7,919 bases of DNA, taken from positions 1 to 7,919 of the forward strand of contig JAHKLH010000070.1 of the NCBI GenBank assembly GCA_029856635.1, read 5' to 3'. The notes under the pieces were generated by a model. That model ran no database searches. It was not told the origin of the DNA and worked only from the letters and a program-made list of their open reading frames with translations. The stretch comes from Candidatus Njordarchaeota archaeon (GTDB taxonomy: Archaea > Asgardarchaeota > Njordarchaeia > Njordarchaeales > JAHKLH01). Below are positions 1 through 6,995 of this stretch, one piece after another. Made by a program: the position numbers and the translations under genes. Each line of letters opens with the position of its first letter. Positions within the stretch are counted from its first letter, which is position 1.

Positions 1-10
1 AAACCCTTAA

Positions 11-27
11 TTAAGAAAATTTTTTAA
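11..27 (-). terminator. Candidate AT-rich terminator after the ligase gene
   Basis: About 30 bases after the ligase stop there is an almost perfect AT palindrome, read on the plus strand as TTAAGAAAATTTTTTAA. On the transcribed strand it gives A- and T-runs (TTAAAAAATTTTCTTAA). It may end the DUF72-ligase transcript. The T-run is short and the evidence weak. Confidence 0.25.
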
Positions 28-58
28 TAGTTTACTTACAAGAAGATATTTCCGTTAT

Positions 59-1744
59 CTATATTATAGAACCCTTCATTTCGAATTGCTTCTGGTAGAG
101 TTCTCTAATCTTGCTTATTGTATCTGCCTCCTCAGGACTTTTATCCCACCTTATTCTTAGAATACGAGCAAATCTTAAGGCATATCCAGATTCCCACTTA
201 GGAGACTTTTGAATCTCATCAAAAGCAACCTCCACCACAATTTTTGGTTGCACATAAACAGTTCGTCCAACCTCCTTGATCTTTAAAGCTAAAAGCTTCT
301 TAGTCATATCTGCGAGCTCTGCATCTGTGAGACCCTTAAATGTTTTTCCAACAATCAAGTATCGTCCTGTTTCCTCATCTCGTGCCGCAAGATAGTAATC
401 GGAAAGCCAGTTTTTTCTACGCCCATAACCCCAGTCTGCTGCAACTATCACAAGATCTAATGTATAATATGGCTTAATCTTCAACCAGTGTTTTTCTCTT
501 CTCCCAGGTATATATGGAGAAGTAAGTCTCTTCGCCATTAAGCCTTCGTGCCCATTCATTTTTGCTTCTTTTAAAAAGTTCTCTGCTTCCTCTGGATTCT
601 TAGTAATAATCCTTGGAACTAGCATTTCCTTAGGACAAACTTTTTCAAGATATTCCCATCGTTTCTCATACGGCTCGTCAAACAATTCCTTTCCGTTTAG
701 GTAGAGAACATCAAATACATACAACTTGACTGGGATCTCCTTAACGAGTCTTTGTACATCTCGTACTCGTCTAAATCGACGCACTAGATATTGAAATGGA
801 AGCGGTTTTCCTTCTTCATTCACAGCTATTACTTCACCCTCGAGAATCACTTCCGTTGCTTTTACTTTAGTTATGACTTCCTCTACAACATCAGGTAAGC
901 TTTCGGTTACATCGGTTAATCTTCGCGAGAAGATTTTGACTTGATTTTCCTTTTTATGAATCTGAACGCGCGCTCCATCTAACTTAAATTCAAATGCTGA
1001 AACCCCATGTTCTGCTAACGCTTCAGAAACACTTGAAACTTGATCTGCCAGCATTGGTTTATAGGGTCTAAATAACTGTACTTTTACTTCCTTTAATCCT
1101 CTTTCACCTCTTGTTAGAGCTAGTTTCGCTGTTTCTCCTATATCAGCTAAGAACATATTCGCGCGTCTTATAAGTTCAAGTGGAACCCTAGCTGCTTCAG
1201 CAATAGCCATTTCAACAGTTCCTTCTTGAACACCAATTCTCATCTCTCCTAAGATTATCTTAATTACATACTTTATTTCAAGGGGGGACAATTTATTTAG
1301 AAGACCCGTCAAAATTATTTCCTTCTTTAATGTGCTCCCTTCCCCCCTGATTTGAGCAATTTTTAATAACTCCTTGTACACATCTAAAATCGAGAGTTGT
1401 TCTTGTGTTATTTCAATTAATGTTGCTTGGCGTCGCCTATATTTCTCGAATAAAATTCTAGCCATGTCCCCCGGATCCCCAGTTTTGCTAAATGCTTCTA
1501 GGAGATCTCTTGATTTCGCGCCAGTGAGCTTTTTAACAACCTTGATAATACTTGTCCAAGATAGACCTAACGTCAATTCGCTCCAGTCAGGAAGAACTTT
1601 GCCAATTAACATTCTTGCAGCCGGTGTGATTTCCTCTTCATCTAATTCTCGTAAAAACTTTGCAATTAGGCGAATTTTTGGAATTCTTTCAGTAATTTTT
1701 GCTAACTTTTCACAAAGATTACAAAAGTCAATGAACTTTTTCAT
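59..1744 (-). CDS. lig: ATP-dependent DNA ligase (archaeal LigI type)
   Basis: This enzyme seals nicks in duplex DNA using ATP, as in Okazaki-fragment joining and excision repair. The 561 residues match the usual archaeal length. Seen in order: a helical DNA-binding domain (about 1-220), the adenylation domain (about 225-425) and an OB-fold (about 430-545). Motif I is KLDGAR with K254 as the expected AMP-accepting lysine. Other landmarks are EGEVIA (302-307), the motif III region VFDVLYLNG (343-351), motif IV HEGLMAK (399-405), motif V WLKIK (420-424) and the C-terminal RFARILRIRWDK (524-535), a motif VI-like segment. A possible PCNA-contact segment QATL lies at 106-109, near where the Pyrococcus ligase carries its PIP-like site. 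The ATG overlaps the stop of the upstream DUF72 gene (ATGA), with a purine-rich GGTAAGGG just before it, so translation is probably coupled. The identification is secure. Confidence 0.97.
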   Translation of the reverse strand: MKKFIDFCNLCEKLAKITERIPKIRLIAKFLRELDEEEITPAARMLIGKVLPDWSELTLGLSWTSIIKVVKKLTGAKSRDLLEAFSKTGDPGDMARILFEKYRRRQATLIEITQEQLSILDVYKELLKIAQIRGEGSTLKKEIILTGLLNKLSPLEIKYVIKIILGEMRIGVQEGTVEMAIAEAARVPLELIRRANMFLADIGETAKLALTRGERGLKEVKVQLFRPYKPMLADQVSSVSEALAEHGVSAFEFKLDGARVQIHKKENQVKIFSRRLTDVTESLPDVVEEVITKVKATEVILEGEVIAVNEEGKPLPFQYLVRRFRRVRDVQRLVKEIPVKLYVFDVLYLNGKELFDEPYEKRWEYLEKVCPKEMLVPRIITKNPEEAENFLKEAKMNGHEGLMAKRLTSPYIPGRREKHWLKIKPYYTLDLVIVAADWGYGRRKNWLSDYYLAARDEETGRYLIVGKTFKGLTDAELADMTKKLLALKIKEVGRTVYVQPKIVVEVAFDEIQKSPKWESGYALRFARILRIRWDKSPEEADTISKIRELYQKQFEMKGSII

Positions 1745-2556
1745 TTGCCCTTACCTTTTTCAAGAAAACCAAAAAGAGAAAGTTGTGCATGTGGAGTTAA
1801 ATCCTCAATTTTTAATCCAAGTAATTGAATCATTTTGAGAGCATTAATAGGGGCATGGGCTTTGAAATGATTGTTAAAATAGAGCCATACTTCCTTAACT
1901 TGTGTTTCAATATTCTTGAGAATAGGAACCCACTCTTTTAACTCCTCTTCCTTGTACATGTAAGCATAAGGAAATCTTTCATATCTTCCATGAAATCTCA
2001 CATAGGTAAAATCGGCTGTAATTTTAGGTGGAACTTTTGGAAACTTCTCTGGTCCATCAAAGATAACCCAAGCTACATTGTACTGCTCAAGAAGCTTAAA
2101 CACACTCTCATCAATCCAGCTTTCATGACGTATTTCAACCGCAAATTTGTAGTTAGATGGAAGCAATGCCAAAAAATGTTCTAATTTCTCAAATCCCGTG
2201 GTTTTAGTAAAAGTAGGTGGAAGTTGAATCAGAATAACTCCTAGCTTATTTTTCATCACAAGTGGCTTTAAAGTCTCAATGAATTCATCTAATAATTTTT
2301 CAACTTTTCCTAACTGCGCTTCATGCGTAATTTTTTTCCACATCTTTACAGAAAATTTGAAATAATGCGGTACGTGAGTCCATCCCCATACAGTTGAAAG
2401 TGATGGTAATTGGTAAAAAGTAGAATTTATTTCAGCAGTATTAAACTTCGTAACATAATATCTCAGAAAATCTTTCTTATCCATGTTTTCCGGGTAAAAT
2501 CGTCCAAGCCAGTCATTGTACGACCATCCCGAGCATCCAATAAACCATTTAGTCAT
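1741..2556 (-). CDS. DUF72 (YecE-like) TIM-barrel protein with a C-terminal clamp-binding-like motif
   Basis: This is a 271-residue member of the DUF72/YecE family, which has no established biochemical function. Family landmarks seen: GCSGWSY (7-13), YP (21-22), FNTAEINSTFYQLP (38-51), FKFSVK (66-71), LIQLPP (109-114), FAVEIRHESW (138-147), YVRFHGR (185-191) and the C-terminal YFNNHFKAHAPINA (226-239). Length is typical. The family fold is a TIM barrel, and from memory structural comparison of a Thermotoga homologue suggested an endonuclease IV-like DNA-binding surface. The last residues contain Q258-L-S-L261-F-G-F264-L265 followed by a short basic tail, which fits a PIP box. The gene is first in a two-gene unit with DNA ligase, overlapping it by four bases. 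The ATG is supported by GTGAT five bases upstream (2562-2566). A DNA repair role is inference from context and motif. Confidence 0.93.
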   Translation of the reverse strand: MTKWFIGCSGWSYNDWLGRFYPENMDKKDFLRYYVTKFNTAEINSTFYQLPSLSTVWGWTHVPHYFKFSVKMWKKITHEAQLGKVEKLLDEFIETLKPLVMKNKLGVILIQLPPTFTKTTGFEKLEHFLALLPSNYKFAVEIRHESWIDESVFKLLEQYNVAWVIFDGPEKFPKVPPKITADFTYVRFHGRYERFPYAYMYKEEELKEWVPILKNIETQVKEVWLYFNNHFKAHAPINALKMIQLLGLKIEDLTPHAQLSLFGFLEKGKGK

Positions 2557-2727
2557 CTTATATCACTTGTCTCAAAAAACATATTGTCTTTTGTTGCTTA
2601 AAATGATGTTACCTCGCTTCAGTAAGAATCATGATAATATTCATTAATTACTCTCCATTAATCATCACAGAGGAAAAGTAATAACATGAAATAATTAAGT
2701 TCTTTTTAAACACAGTTAGTTAAAACG
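2557..2727. other. Intergenic region between the Sua5 gene and the DUF72-ligase unit
   Basis: These 171 bases are very AT-rich and hold no convincing gene. They must contain the end of the ArgRS-Sua5 transcript and the start of the DUF72-ligase transcript, both on the minus strand. A short direct repeat, CATTAAT, occurs at 2642-2648 and 2656-2662 (14-base period) and is the only repeat I noticed. It could be chance in such AT-rich sequence. Confidence 0.6.
2596..2607 (-). promoter_or_regulatory. Candidate TATA box for the DUF72-ligase unit
   Basis: Read on the minus strand this is CATTTTAAGCAA, a TATA-like element about 40-50 bases before the DUF72 ATG. It would place transcription initiation near 2575, leaving a short leader that contains the GTGAT ribosome binding site. 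It is a weak match to the archaeal consensus, called on position and composition only. Confidence 0.3.
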
Positions 2728-3369
2728 TTACATACTCTTATGCATTTTTCTGAGTTTTATTTGAAGTCTCTTCTCAATTTCTTCTGCACTAATTGCGCCC
2801 TCTCTTAAAATGGTAGGTGGTATGGTAGTTACGTCAATAACGGTTGAAACGGGAACTCGCGGTAATTCGCCGGCATCAACAATGAGATCTACATTTATAT
2901 TCATAAGTTCTGATGATGCATAGCAAGGAGGTTGTCCATGAATATTAGCTGATGTTGCTGTTATTGGTTTTCCAAGAACTTTCGTAATTAATGTAGGAAG
3001 CACATGTTTAACGACTCTAATCCCGATTTTGCCATTTTTTATAATCATTGGTTCTGGAAGTTTTGCTTTTGCCTTAAATATTAAGGTTAGTCTTGCGGGA
3101 AGCAAATTCAAGAACTTTTCTCCGAGTTCATCTATTTCTGCATACTTGTAGATGTCTTTTTTTGATGGAAGAAAAACTGCTATTGGTTTGTCGTATGGTC
3201 TCCTTTTAATATCAAATATTCTCTTAACCACTTCGTCATTTGTGGCATCTGCAACTAATCCGTAGCAAGTATCTGTTGGAATTATTGCTACGCCTCCTTT
3301 TTTCAGTATTTTAACGACTTTTTTAGCAATTCTATCTACATTGCATGAGTCATATTTTATAATCATCAT
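2728..3369 (-). CDS. YrdC/Sua5-domain L-threonylcarbamoyladenylate synthase
   Basis: This family makes threonylcarbamoyl-AMP from threonine, bicarbonate and ATP. That is the activated intermediate used to form t6A at position 37 of tRNAs reading ANN codons. The 213 residues comprise the YrdC domain only. The extra C-terminal Sua5 domain of some archaeal and bacterial homologues is absent, which is normal for the short form. Motifs seen: PTDTCYGL (31-38), KRRPYDKP (55-62), PARLTLIFK (91-99), GIRVV (116-120), ITATSANIHGQP (136-147), STVID (175-179) and LREGAIS (188-194). Family members usually read PGP-x-T where this one has PARLT, a small deviation. The first of two adjacent ATGs is chosen because GGAG (3377-3380) lies seven bases upstream and overlaps the stop codon of the ArgRS gene. 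The 10-base gap implies cotranscription with ArgRS. Confidence 0.93.
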   Translation of the reverse strand: MMIIKYDSCNVDRIAKKVVKILKKGGVAIIPTDTCYGLVADATNDEVVKRIFDIKRRPYDKPIAVFLPSKKDIYKYAEIDELGEKFLNLLPARLTLIFKAKAKLPEPMIIKNGKIGIRVVKHVLPTLITKVLGKPITATSANIHGQPPCYASSELMNINVDLIVDAGELPRVPVSTVIDVTTIPPTILREGAISAEEIEKRLQIKLRKMHKSM

Positions 3370-3376
3370 AATCGAA

Positions 3377-3380
3377 CTCC
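3377..3380 (-). promoter_or_regulatory. Ribosome binding site of the Sua5 gene
   Basis: GGAG on the minus strand shares a base with the ArgRS TAG stop (TAGGAG) and sits seven bases before the first ATG of the Sua5 gene. It favours the first ATG over the second and suggests reinitiation or coupling after ArgRS translation. Confidence 0.7.
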
Positions 3381-5626
3381 TACATTTTTTCTAAGACAGG
3401 GATTCCCAACAAGTTTAATGCATTTCTCATAACAATTCTAAAAGCTTCGACTAGTAGTAATCTTGCATTCTTTAACTCCTCTTTTTCAGCAGCGAGAACT
3501 GGACATCGTTCATAGAAAATATTATATGTTTTTGCTAGGTTATTCGTGTATTCTGCTAAAATGCTCGGTTTCATTTCCATAGCGGCTTTAATTACAATCT
3601 CTGGGAATAAGCTAAGGTGCCAGATTAGTTCTTTTTCCTCCTTGGATGTTAATAAGAAGAAATCAGCCTCGCTAGGAAGATTAAAACCTGCTTTTTCAAG
3701 AATTGATGTTGCTCGCGCGTATGCATATTGAAGAAATGGTCCTGCATTTTCTTCAAAACTAAGAACCCGTGACCAATCAAAGGTAATCACTTTTTCTGGA
3801 TCCGAATATAATAACGCGTATTTTATAGCACCAATGGCGATTGCCTCAGCCCGTCTGACCTTTTCTTCCTCCGGTATATTTGGCCATCTTTTACTAACCT
3901 CAATGTATGCTTTTCCTCTTGCTTCTTCAAAGATTTCATCTAATGTTATATATCGTCCTCGTCGAGCACTAAGTTTCGCCCAGGGCAATATAACTAGCTC
4001 ATACAATACATGATGTAAATTTTCTGCATAGTTTTTGAGACCCAAGAGGTAAAGTGCTGCTTTCACTTGTTGTTGTGCAAGTTTTTGATCAGCACCAATG
4101 ACATTTAAAACTTTTTCTGAACCATCTCTGAATTTATATATGCTGTACGCAATGTCTCGTGTCACATAGAGTGTAGTTCCATCTTTCCTAACTAAAACTA
4201 AATTCGGTGGTAGTAAATCCAATTGTCTACTCGCTAATATCTTCTTGAGTTTTGCTGAATCAAGATTGAAAATCCTTGCAATGTTTTCATCCAATTGAAT
4301 TGCTTTTCTGAAATCGAGTATTATCGCACCAGTTTCATCCTTACATGCCCATCCTTTCTCAATTAATTGTTTAACAACATCATTTACTAAACCGGACCAA
4401 ACTAAATCACTTTCCCAGTCATACTCATCTATTTTAATTCCCAATTTGGAAATAGTCTCGAGGAATCCTTGTAAGACTAATTCACAAACAGTTCTAAATA
4501 CTGACTTTACTTTCTGATCTCCGGCTTCGTATTTTCTCATTAGTTCTTGAACAACGGCCTCTGGATCCTCATCAGCGATCTTTTTCTTGATTTCTATATA
4601 GATTCCTGGCCATTTTAGCAATGCTTCTCTTTCAACTTCTAACCAAGACTCATATTCCTCTAACTTCTTTGTTAAATTTGCTACGACTCTTCTCACTTCA
4701 GTAATTATTTTGAATTCCTCCTTCTTTTTATTCTTCTCTACTTTTTTCCAGATTTCGTTGATTTTTGATACTATTCGCTTCAAATATAGCATCCAATCAA
4801 TCGTTGGCATTCTTTCATAGCTTATAAGCAAGGTTCTCATTGCATTAATCATTGTAAAGATATCATCGGATAATTCCGATGAAAACTTATTTAGGTTGGC
4901 TTGCAGATATTCCAAAGCTTTGGAGAAACTCTCTTTTATTTTCATCTTAAAACTAGCAATTTCTTCCTCTATTTTGCGAATTTTTACTGCAATACAAGTA
5001 CAAGAATAGATTACTCCGAAGAAATGATCGTACTTTCCTGCAGGTTTTTTATTCAATTTCGTGTAGCCATATACTAGATACGCGACTTGTTTTCCCATGT
5101 CATCAACATAGAATCGTCTTTTGACCTTGTATCCCAAGAATTCGTAAAGACGTGCAAGTGCTTCGCCTATCACAGCATTTCTTGCATGACCTATGTGAAG
5201 TGGATGAATAGGATTAGCAGAAATGTATTCAACACAAATTTTTACATTTTTTCCTAAATTTACTGCACCAAATTTTTCACGTAGGGATAAAATACTTTGT
5301 AAAACATACGCATTATACCTTGAATAATCCAGTCGAATATTCAGGAAACCACGTTCTGGCGTGATTTTCTCTATTAGCTCATGCTTTAACTTTGAGACTA
5401 TCACATTTCCTATTTTCTGAGCTTTACTAACAATTTCTTTCTTTGTTTTCGAAAGATTTCTAGCAACTTTTAAACACACCATGCTCGTTAAGTCTCCAAA
5501 TCTTCTATCCTTGGTTGGGCCAAATTTTACTTCTACATCAATACCGTATGCATCTTTGATTATCTGCTTTACTTTTTCACTTATCTCATTGATGAAGTCG
5601 CCAAGTGGATTTGGACTAACTTTCAT
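3380..5626 (-). CDS. argS: Arginyl-tRNA synthetase with a long helical insertion
   Basis: This class I synthetase charges tRNA-Arg with arginine. Seen in order: the N-terminal Add-1 domain (about 1-105), which in this family contacts the tRNA elbow; the Rossmann catalytic core with HIGH exactly as H144-I-G-H147 within ANPIHPLHIGHARNAV; YVDDMGKQ (173-180); YDWESDLV (402-409); TTLYVTRDIAY (484-494); a KMSKS-equivalent KLSARRGR (551-558); and the C-terminal DALR anticodon-binding domain beginning near ENAGPFLQYAYARA (626-639). At 748 residues it is well over the roughly 550-640 usual for the family. The excess lies at about 205-360, a Lys/Glu-rich, helix-forming stretch inserted after the catalytic-core segment YDHFFGVIY. 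ATG start with AGGGA upstream (about 5633-5637). It lies upstream of, and is probably cotranscribed with, the Sua5 gene. Confidence 0.97.
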   Translation of the reverse strand: MKVSPNPLGDFINEISEKVKQIIKDAYGIDVEVKFGPTKDRRFGDLTSMVCLKVARNLSKTKKEIVSKAQKIGNVIVSKLKHELIEKITPERGFLNIRLDYSRYNAYVLQSILSLREKFGAVNLGKNVKICVEYISANPIHPLHIGHARNAVIGEALARLYEFLGYKVKRRFYVDDMGKQVAYLVYGYTKLNKKPAGKYDHFFGVIYSCTCIAVKIRKIEEEIASFKMKIKESFSKALEYLQANLNKFSSELSDDIFTMINAMRTLLISYERMPTIDWMLYLKRIVSKINEIWKKVEKNKKKEEFKIITEVRRVVANLTKKLEEYESWLEVEREALLKWPGIYIEIKKKIADEDPEAVVQELMRKYEAGDQKVKSVFRTVCELVLQGFLETISKLGIKIDEYDWESDLVWSGLVNDVVKQLIEKGWACKDETGAIILDFRKAIQLDENIARIFNLDSAKLKKILASRQLDLLPPNLVLVRKDGTTLYVTRDIAYSIYKFRDGSEKVLNVIGADQKLAQQQVKAALYLLGLKNYAENLHHVLYELVILPWAKLSARRGRYITLDEIFEEARGKAYIEVSKRWPNIPEEEKVRRAEAIAIGAIKYALLYSDPEKVITFDWSRVLSFEENAGPFLQYAYARATSILEKAGFNLPSEADFFLLTSKEEKELIWHLSLFPEIVIKAAMEMKPSILAEYTNNLAKTYNIFYERCPVLAAEKEELKNARLLLVEAFRIVMRNALNLLGIPVLEKM

Positions 5627-5757
5627 GTAAAATCCCTTGCTATAAAAACAAATGAAAAGAAAAAGAAAATTTGGTTACACGATTAGAGAAGAAAAATCAT
5701 CTAAACATTGACTTAGATATTCTTAACGAGTTTCATTCATCAATACGCAAAGACTCA
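5627..5757. other. Intergenic region between moeA and argS
   Basis: These 131 bases hold no gene. The minus strand becomes strongly T-rich towards argS, consistent with moeA termination followed closely by the argS promoter. A TTTTTATA stretch (5641-5648) resembles a TATA box but starts only about 15 bases from the argS ATG, closer than expected for a leadered transcript with a ribosome binding site. Confidence 0.5.
5641..5697 (-). terminator. Candidate T-tract terminator after moaB-moeA
   Basis: On the minus strand, 60-120 bases after the moeA stop, there are successive T-runs: GATTTTTCTTCTC (5685-5697) and then ATTTTCTTTTTCTTTTC (5654-5670). Archaeal RNA polymerase terminates at such oligo-T tracts without a hairpin. 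No stable GC stem is seen. The call rests on composition and position. Confidence 0.4.
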
Positions 5758-6993
5758 CTACTCATGAAAATCCTTTAGGGTAATCACATCAACATCAAAT
5801 CCCTTTTCGAATCCCTCAAGGTTCTCTGGAATTATAAGAATTCCATCCGCCTTGCATAAACTACTCAAGACTCCAGCTCCGCTGGTTTTTAAGGGTTCAA
5901 CAATAATATCTCCATCCCTTGTTTTTAATTTAACCCGAACAAACACTCGACGCCCTAATCGCCCAGGCAAACGACGAGATAATTTCCCTTTAACGGTCAT
6001 TTGGTATTCTCTCTTTATGCCTAACATTTTGAAGATTAATGGTTTCACAAACAGGCAATAGGCGATAAATGCTGATACAGGAAAACCAGGTAAGCATACA
6101 ACTGGTTTCCCATTAATGACTCCAAGTGACACTGGTTTTCCTGGTTGTATTGCAACCCCTCTTACAATTAGAGTACCTATTTCATTCACCACTTTTGCAA
6201 CAAAGTCTCTCTTACCAATACTTATACCTCCAATGGTACAGATTATATCAGCGAAGTTTGTGGATTTAATTAGAGCATTCCTTATTTCATTTGAATCGTC
6301 TGGTATTATTCCAAAATCGATACATTCACCACCATTTTCTTTGATTAAAGAGCAAATCATTATTCGATTTGTATCAACTATTTTCCCTTCCTCAAGGAGT
6401 TTAGGATTAAATTCTTCGATTAATTCATTCCCAATGCTGAATACAGCAATCTTTGGTTTTTTCTTCACGGGTACTTGCGAAATACCAAGTGCCTTAAGTA
6501 AGGCTATATCATATGGTTCAAGAATTTTACCCTTATGCAAAATAATCTCCCCACGTTTTACATCTTCTCCTTTCTTCGCAGTGTTCTCAAATGGGACAAC
6601 AGATTTGAATATCAGTACTCGGTCATCAAATTCTTTCGTATATTCTTTCGGCACAACTGCATCAGCACCATCGGGAATTTTTGCTCCAGTGTCAATTCTC
6701 ACGGCGCATCCGGATTCTAAAACACCTTTAAATGGTCTACCTATCTCAGACTCACCAATAATCTTAAGTTCAACTGGTGAAAGCTCTGATGCCCCAAATG
6801 TATCTGTTGATTTAACAGCAAATCCATCCATGGCTGCTCTATCAAAAGGAGGTAAATCCGTTGGGGAAATTATGTCTTCGCCAAGCACTCGATGAAGTGC
6901 CTCATTTAATGAAACATATTCGATTTCAGTTTCTTTAATTTTAACATGCTTCAGAAATAACTGAAGAGCTTCCTCTACTTTCATTAGTTTCAT
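5758..6993 (-). CDS. moeA: MoeA-family molybdopterin molybdenumtransferase
   Basis: MoeA inserts molybdate (or tungstate in some archaea) into adenylylated molybdopterin, giving the active cofactor. The 411 residues match the family. Seen: PPFDRAAMDGFAV (48-60), RIDTGAKIPDGADAVVP (99-115), EDVKRG (143-148), D207-T-N-R, the MoaB/MogA-like domain signature TIGGISIGKRDFV (253-265) with D263 at the conserved acidic position, IQPGKP (282-287) and LPGFPVSAF (301-309), then the C-terminal beta domain (about 330-411). The ATG at 6993 is preferred to an in-frame GTG at 7020: it follows the moaB stop by two bases and has GGGGG six bases upstream, whereas the GTG would add nine unconserved-looking residues inside moaB. 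The stop TAG is followed at once by in-frame TGA. Archaea often have paired Mo- and W-specific MoeA paralogues. Metal preference cannot be read here. Confidence 0.95.
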   Translation of the reverse strand: MKLMKVEEALQLFLKHVKIKETEIEYVSLNEALHRVLGEDIISPTDLPPFDRAAMDGFAVKSTDTFGASELSPVELKIIGESEIGRPFKGVLESGCAVRIDTGAKIPDGADAVVPKEYTKEFDDRVLIFKSVVPFENTAKKGEDVKRGEIILHKGKILEPYDIALLKALGISQVPVKKKPKIAVFSIGNELIEEFNPKLLEEGKIVDTNRIMICSLIKENGGECIDFGIIPDDSNEIRNALIKSTNFADIICTIGGISIGKRDFVAKVVNEIGTLIVRGVAIQPGKPVSLGVINGKPVVCLPGFPVSAFIAYCLFVKPLIFKMLGIKREYQMTVKGKLSRRLPGRLGRRVFVRVKLKTRDGDIIVEPLKTSGAGVLSSLCKADGILIIPENLEGFEKGFDVDVITLKDFHE

Positions 6994-6995
6994 TT

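Noticed and set aside
1374..1838. Plus-strand open frame of 154 codons opposite the ligase N-terminus
   Set aside because: It spans the antisense of two conserved genes and their junction and has no family resemblance.
2553..2582. Nine-codon upstream reading frame (ATG at 2582) whose TGA overlaps the DUF72 start codon
   Set aside because: The ATGA arrangement resembles a coupled leader peptide, but there is no ribosome binding site before it, the peptide has no notable codon run, and such a short frame can arise by chance.
2642..2662. Direct repeat CATTAAT twice with a 14-base period, as a possible operator
   Set aside because: Seven-base AT-only-type repeats are expected by chance in this AT-rich spacer, and the position is not clearly tied to a promoter element.
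551..5103. Possible loss of function in the ligase or ArgRS from non-canonical motifs (RIRWDK in ligase, KLSARRGR in ArgRS)
   Set aside because: All core catalytic residues are present and the deviations are within what these families tolerate. Neither gene shows frameshifts or internal stops.
6116..6895. Long plus-strand open frame of 259 codons across moeA
   Set aside because: It is antisense to a clearly conserved MoeA coding region, its translation is Ser/Pro/Ile-rich without recognisable motifs, and no ribosome binding site stands out.
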